A stretch of DNA of 64,000 nucleotides from Pleurotus djamor (lineage: Eukaryota; Basidiomycota; Agaricomycetes; Agaricales; Pleurotaceae): the NCBI GenBank assembly GCA_029747585.1, contig JAPEVF010000146.1:1-64000 (forward strand). The letters run 5' to 3'. The notes under the pieces were generated by a model. It saw nothing but the letters and a program-made list of their open reading frames with translations, searched no databases and had not been told where the DNA came from. Below, one piece after another: positions 59,263 to 64,000 of the stretch (its first letter is position 1; each line of letters starts with the position of its first letter). Both the position numbers and the translations under genes were made by a program.

Positions 59263-60645
59263 CTACAACATAGCTCTCAACTGTTCTGTCAACGCCAGCA
59301 AAGCCAGACTCTGACCGTAAGGCATGCTTGTCAATTTGATTTCTTTGTAGCTTTCGATGTCATCGAACACCGGCGTCCCGAAGGATACCTGCTTCAATTC
59401 TCCTTGATCAGACACGTTTGCGAGTACGCCTTGCATCGCCTTCTTGGCCGCTTCCACGTATCGCTCCTCCTTCGGTATGAGTCGTAGTCGGATCGCTTTG
59501 GCAATTCCATAGGCAAATCCTGCCGTTGCCGAGGCTTCTAAATACGAGGAGGGGTCGTCAATGATCGTGTGCCACAATCCAGTTTCCTTGTCTTGATATT
59601 TTACCAGCCCGTCTATCTGTGCCATCAATGACGAAACCAAGAACAACCTCAAACCATCGGATTCAGGGAGCTTCAGCAGTTCAATGAACTCTGGGATCGC
59701 GATCGTAACCCAACAATTTCCCCTGCCCCATCTTGCACGGCCGAAGTGATGTCGACCAGTGAAAGTCCAACCTTCATGGTTATTCTCAGTCATCGTCAAA
59801 TACTAATCACTCTTTGTACTCACCGTGAAACCAGAGCCCCGTTTCATGGTCTTGGAGGTATTTGATGCTATGTCCAACTCAATCATCTGATCAGCAAAAT
59901 ACTGACCTCTACGACTTACTGCAACAGGAATTGTCTCTTTGCCTCCTCAACATAGCTCGGGCGATCCAACACTAGACCAATCTTGGCCAACGGCAAGACA
60001 GTCATCATGAGAGTGTCGTCCCACAATTGCTGGGCGTTGTCCACCAAGTAAGTTATGTGCTGAAGTCCTTTCTCTTCCGTTCGCGGCATCTCATACATGG
60101 CCCACTCGCCCCATGCATCCAGGTGAACACCATAGCTCGCTTCTCTCGCTTCATGTAAAAAGGCTGCTGTAAGCAGAGGCGCCATTGTGTTCACATTCTA
60201 GATGAGATTACGCCCAGCTTTTTTTAGGCAAGGAAATTGGTAGGGCATTTTGTCTCACCTTGGTCGTGCCAATCTCAAACCGGTCTCGAAACCAGGTCTT
60301 CATTATCTCTAAGGTTCCCTCCTCCTTCGTGATCTCGTGCAACTTAAGCAAGCCATAAAGCCCTGGGTGCAAAGCTTCAACCTCCTTCACGGCTCTGAAA
60401 TGCGGGCAAACCTACCTATTCCATGAGTCCACTGTTGATCTGATCAATGGCCGACAATGCACTGGTTCGTCAAATTTCTCACTCACCTCCCAATCATTCC
60501 ATCCCTTTGTATCTATGACTCTACCGTCCGGAAGGGGCATCAAGAATTCTCCGCTTTCATCTCGTATATTAACAAGACAATCGACGATACGATTGATGGT
60601 TGATAAAAGTGAGACTTTCTGGTGGTTGACGTTCAAGGCAGACAT
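59263..60645 (-). CDS. GH105 unsaturated rhamnogalacturonyl/glucuronyl hydrolase
   Basis: GH105 enzymes remove the unsaturated uronic acid left by pectate or rhamnogalacturonan lyases. The start is MSALNVNHQKVSLLSTINRI, then RVIDTKGWNDWE. A 16-nt microexon (60416-60431) adds WTHGI, then GLYGLLKLHEITKEEGTLE, APLLTAAFLHEAREASYGVH and LDAWGEWAMYEMPRTEEKGL. Next are YLVDNAQQLWDDTLMMTVLP, KYLQDHETGLWFHGWTFT, GRARWGRGNCWVTIAIPEFI, ASATAGFAYGIAKAIRLRL and EIKLTSMPYGQSLALLALTE. The conserved Asp in NAQQLWDDTLMM and the RGNCW region match the (alpha/alpha)6 barrel. No signal peptide is seen, so it is probably intracellular. Divergent from an MFS transporter. Confidence 0.9.
60416..60431 (-). other. 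16-nt microexon of the GH105 gene
   Basis: The bases TGGACTCATGGAATAG on the minus strand are bounded by CAG and GTAGGT. They join WNDWE to GLYGLLK and encode WTHGI plus one base, filling a conserved position of the family. The upstream intron is 55 nt. Confidence 0.75.
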
Positions 60646-60876
60646 CTTGCTCTGTCCATCTTGCTCGAGATGCTTTCTCTCCCAGGTTACCTCCAGACGG
60701 CCCGCGGCCCGGTCAATTCTTCTTGGTCGGTGATAACGTCAAGGTGTTCTTAAGCTGCTTCCCCGCATGGACGATCATAGGACCTATGAGCTTCAAGTCT
60801 ATCATTTGTTTCTCACATGGTTTGGAGGTTATAGATATACTCCCTTCTCACATTCTCGCTCCTTTCTCACCCCAAG
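60646..60876. promoter_or_regulatory. Shared promoter, GH105 / MFS transporter
   Basis: This 231-bp spacer between divergent genes implies joint regulation. A GC-rich repeat CGGCCCGCGGCCCGG lies near 60698-60712 and could be a zinc-cluster factor site. That is a guess. Confidence 0.4.
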
Positions 60877-63607
60877 ATGACTACTTCTTCAAAGGACAAT
60901 CTCCCCCATGAATCTGTCATTGAGCGGGCAGAAGATGTCAAGAATGAAGAGCTGTATGTGGTTCAGAGCGGTTCCACATATATGGGTGGGTCGCTTCTCA
61001 ACGGACACTCACGTTTGCCTGACAGCTCATTACACGGAAATCAGCAGCCTCGTCTGGAATTGATGCAGAGGTTGCTGCCTTTTTCTCCGAAGCCTCTGCG
61101 ACATCCAAGCACGTAGTCATTGATGAGGCCACCAACAAACGTCTGCGATGGATGGTCCACAAGCGTGTCCTCGTACGTGTCCTCCTTCTTCAACGGTTTG
61201 ACAATTATTTAATCAAAACAGAGTGTCATGGTCATCACCTATTGTCAGGCATCTGTATACATATGCTGCGACGCTCTGCTAACAAATTTCTATTAAGTTG
61301 CCCAAACCTTGGACAAAGGGTGACGTATATCGTCTTTCTAAGGATTCCATTACTGAGGCATTTTGTGTACACAGAACCATCAATTTTGCGTCCATTATGG
61401 GGATTATTCAAGACACTCGCCTTCACGGGCAACAATATTCTTGGCTGACAACTTGTGGTATGTATTTCGCCCACTCAAAGCACTCGAAACCCGCCCAAAC
61501 TAATATCTATAGTCTACATCGCAATGTGCCTAATTTATCGTTTATCCTGGATTGAGCTTACTTCATTCCCTTCTTAGATTGGTTTGGTGAGCTTGGAGTC
61601 CCGACTACCTGACTGAATGGCGCTTTGCTCATTCAAAGTGACATCTTAGGGAATACCCCACGAACAGGCTTCTCCAACGATTCCCCATTGCAAAATACCT
61701 GGCCTTTAAGTTAGTGTCGCTTCCCTCACTGGCCGCCCTTGATGACGTCTCTGACCTTCTGTAGCATCACTGCATGGGGTGCCGTATTGGCTTGTACTGC
61801 GGCTTGTACCAATTTCACTGGCCTAGTTGTGGTCAGAACACTCTTGGGCGTGTTCGAATGTGTTTGCCAACCCGCATTCGTTTTCCTGTCAGTAATATGT
61901 GCTCTCTCCCCGTGGCCTTGTATTCAAACCATATATTATAAGCTCTACAATGTGGTACACCCGCGATGAGCAAGCTCTCATCATTGGATCCTTCTATTCG
62001 ATGAATGGCTTCCAGCAATGTGTCGGCGGGCTAATCGCTTATGGAATTGCTCAGATAGAGACACCACATCTAAAGAATTGGCAGATACTCTTTACCGTGA
62101 GTCGCGCCCGAGTTCATTCGTTCCTCTTCACATAGCGATCGTCATTCATCCCCCTAGCTGCTTGGATGCCTTACCTTCGTGTGGGGTATTTTTGTTGCCT
62201 GGTGGTTACCCGATAGTCCGATGCGCGCGCGCTGTTTTTCACTGGAAGACCGTCTCCTTCTTGCTGAACGTGTCAGAAAGAACGACACCGGAATACAGAA
62301 TAAAGAATTCAAAGCCTACCAGGCGGGTACGCATCGCTCGCAAGTACTCTGTGGTACCTTCTAATTTTCCAAACAACCGTATTAGTCGAGGCTATGAAAG
62401 ATCTGACCGTCTGGGCCATCGCTCTGATTTCGTTCACAAACGCACTTCCAACCGGTGGATTGGGTGCATTTTCCAACATCGTCCTTACCCAATTCGTATG
62501 TGGGCGGATGTATACCTCTTGCTGGTCTTAACCATAGAGTGTAGGGGTTCACCCAGCTTCAGACCTACCTACTGGCGATTGCACAAGGTTCGTCGTCGCT
62601 CGATATTACCGTGTTGTATGTAGCATCCAAACTCTTGTCCTAGGTGCCATTGTGAGTCCTTGGATTGCCCCGCATATTGACAGAAGAAGTTCCCATCCAA
62701 TCTGATGCGCCTGTAGATCATGGCGTTCCTATTCTCCGCGACGTACATCTCTAGCCGGATCCATCAAAGACTTCTCCTGGCCATCGTCTGTGCCTTCCAT
62801 TCTAAGCTTGCAGGCGCACACGTTGACAACACTCCTACCAAATAGATTTACACTCTACCCAACATTGCCGGGACCATCGTGTTCATTGGTATGTTTCTTA
62901 TTGTCTGTCTAGTCTCGACGCATTACCATACCACTACTAGCTGTTCCTGCTACGAGCCAAACAAAAGTCGGTCTCTTGATAGCATTCTAGTAAGCGTCCA
63001 AAAATGCGGCATTCGCGTTGTTGATCTCCATGCTTCCATAGCTGCACTCAGGGTTTCGGTGCCGTCGCCGTCCTCAATCTCGCTGTCATGTCTGGCAATA
63101 TCGCTGGCCGGACGAAGCAAACGATCGCATCCAGTCTTTGTTTCATGTGAGAGCCCTTCATATGTGTCTCTTGAATTTGCTCTGATACCCACCGTAGAGC
63201 GTGGGCTGTGGGGAACGCCATCGGGCCTCAAGGTACAGATTCTTCCACTATGTCCCAACATCTCCTTGACTGATAATGTATAATGGAAGTATTCCGAGAA
63301 ACAGATCAACCTCGCTACATTAAAGCGTTCATTGCACACCTGGTTGTCTACGGTGTCCAGATCTTCGCCTTGATATTTTTACGACTGCGCCTCATGCGAT
63401 GCAACGCCTTGAAACGGCAAGCCAAAGTGGATCGAGGAGAAGAGGCAGATGTGAGCCTCTGGTACCACGTCATAGAATATATCGCTTATCCCTCTTGATG
63501 AACAGTCTCACAAGCATGCATTCGATGATCTCACCGATCGAGAGAATCCTGATTGTAAGGCATTCCTTGATGCCGCGAGGTGCCCTACTCATCTTCTGTC
63601 GTCCTAG
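60877..63607 (+). CDS. MFS transporter, Dal5-type, next to GH105
   Basis: Proton-coupled importer of acidic small molecules. The start is MTTSSKDNLPHESVIERAED. Exons then give DAEVAAFFSEASATSKHVVI, RLRWMVHKRVL, SVMVITYFAQTLDKGTINFA, MEYPTNRLLQRFPIAKYLAF and ITAWGAVLACTAACTNFTGL. Next are VVVRTLLGVFECVCQPAFVF, SMWYTRDEQALIIGSFYSMN, VEAMKDLTVWAIALISFTN and IMAFLFSATYISSRIHQRLL. Then come NIAGRTKQTIASSLCFIAWA and RYIKAFIAHLVVYGVQIFAL. The end is SHKHAFDDLTDRENPD plus a short tail, stop 63605-63607. About sixteen introns are needed and each junction examined keeps frame, so I do not call it a pseudogene. Confidence 0.82.
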
Positions 63608-64000
63608 TCCATTACGTCTATTGAGAAAGGTTATTGACCTATCTGCCTCAACCTCGAGAATATGAAGGAATCTGTATTTTGAAGTGCGGCCTCCGCGAGC
63701 CTCCTAGCACTGGTTCTCTATTATGATTCTACCCTCACACTTCGCTTGTGATATCTAGATGTCTTCACGAATATGGAATCTTCATTGTCCAGTTCGCTCC
63801 ACGAAGCGTCTGATGTACATGCCGCCTACATGCCTTAGTCGTAGTGTTACTGCACTGCCTTGCGTGCCTCACTGCGTTGGAATGCTCAGCATCATATCAT
63901 AATCGATGATACACAACCGAAGATACGCCCCTTTACCTTGTTTCTTTCGTGTCTAAAGCTGCTGAACGTTTTTAACATCAACCTCAGGCTTAGACTTCGC
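63608..64000. other. Downstream flank, no gene seen
   Basis: The last 393 bp hold no open frame with family features. They probably include the transporter 3' UTR. Confidence 0.4.

Noticed and set aside
60877..63607. Transporter as a pseudogene, because no long open frame is present
   Set aside because: About sixteen introns explain the fragmentation, and each join checked keeps a conserved family sequence.
1..64000. CRISPR array, transposon, viral remnant or biosynthetic cluster
   Set aside because: No spaced repeats, transposase, reverse transcriptase, integrase or core synthase was seen. The lone PPTase is a housekeeping-type gene among unrelated neighbours.

Overview
The window is gene-dense nuclear DNA from a filamentous basidiomycete, most likely an Agaricomycete. 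Almost every gene is split by short introns (about 45-70 nt, GT...AG), so single open frames are usually only exons. Two products have the look of Agaricomycete families: a seven-helix membrane protein of unknown function and a DUF7923-type protein with CCCH zinc fingers. The rest are conserved eukaryotic genes. I see no rRNA, tRNA, CRISPR array, transposon or prophage. Exon joins were made by eye from splice sites and family conservation.

Layout. 1-467: C-terminal end of an unidentified gene. 468-3828: gene-free, repeat-rich spacer. 3.8-11.6 kb: RNA polymerase III subunit RPC34, a 4'-phosphopantetheinyl transferase, a MAK32-like pfkB kinase, NC2-beta, spliceosomal SmF, a DUF2423 protein and a small unknown protein. 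11.7-25.3 kb: a 7TM protein, ERB1, ARP4, an unknown Gln/Ser-rich protein, TRAPP subunit TRS20, MDM10 and an RGG-box protein. 25.6-38.0 kb: SmG, a TPMT-like methyltransferase, a PPR protein, PCH2, a selenoprotein-W-like protein, the CLASP/STU1 homologue and a mitochondrial rhomboid. 38.7-47.2 kb: two tandem paralogous single-pass membrane proteins, a Dal5-type transporter and YTP1. 47.5-52.3 kb: COQ2, RhoGDI and the DUF7923-CCCH protein. 52.7-59.2 kb: three adjacent proteasome genes (beta1, RPN12, alpha7), then NUP82/NUP88. 59.3-63.6 kb: a GH105 unsaturated rhamnogalacturonyl hydrolase divergent from a second Dal5-type transporter, a plausible pectin-fragment catabolic pair.

Many neighbours are divergent pairs sharing 90-330 bp promoters. 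The proteasome trio is the clearest functional cluster, and its two divergent promoters carry related ACGCGTC elements. Sequence quality matters here: scattered N characters fall mostly on synonymous codon positions in the PPR and MDM10 genes, as expected if heterozygous (dikaryotic) sites were masked. Three genes (RPC34, ERB1, PPR) contain apparent one-base frame errors.

I found no clearly new multi-gene system. The most notable items are a probable AT-AC intron in SmF, an 8-nt microexon that encodes the second Cys of a CxxC redox motif, and the shared proteasome promoter element.
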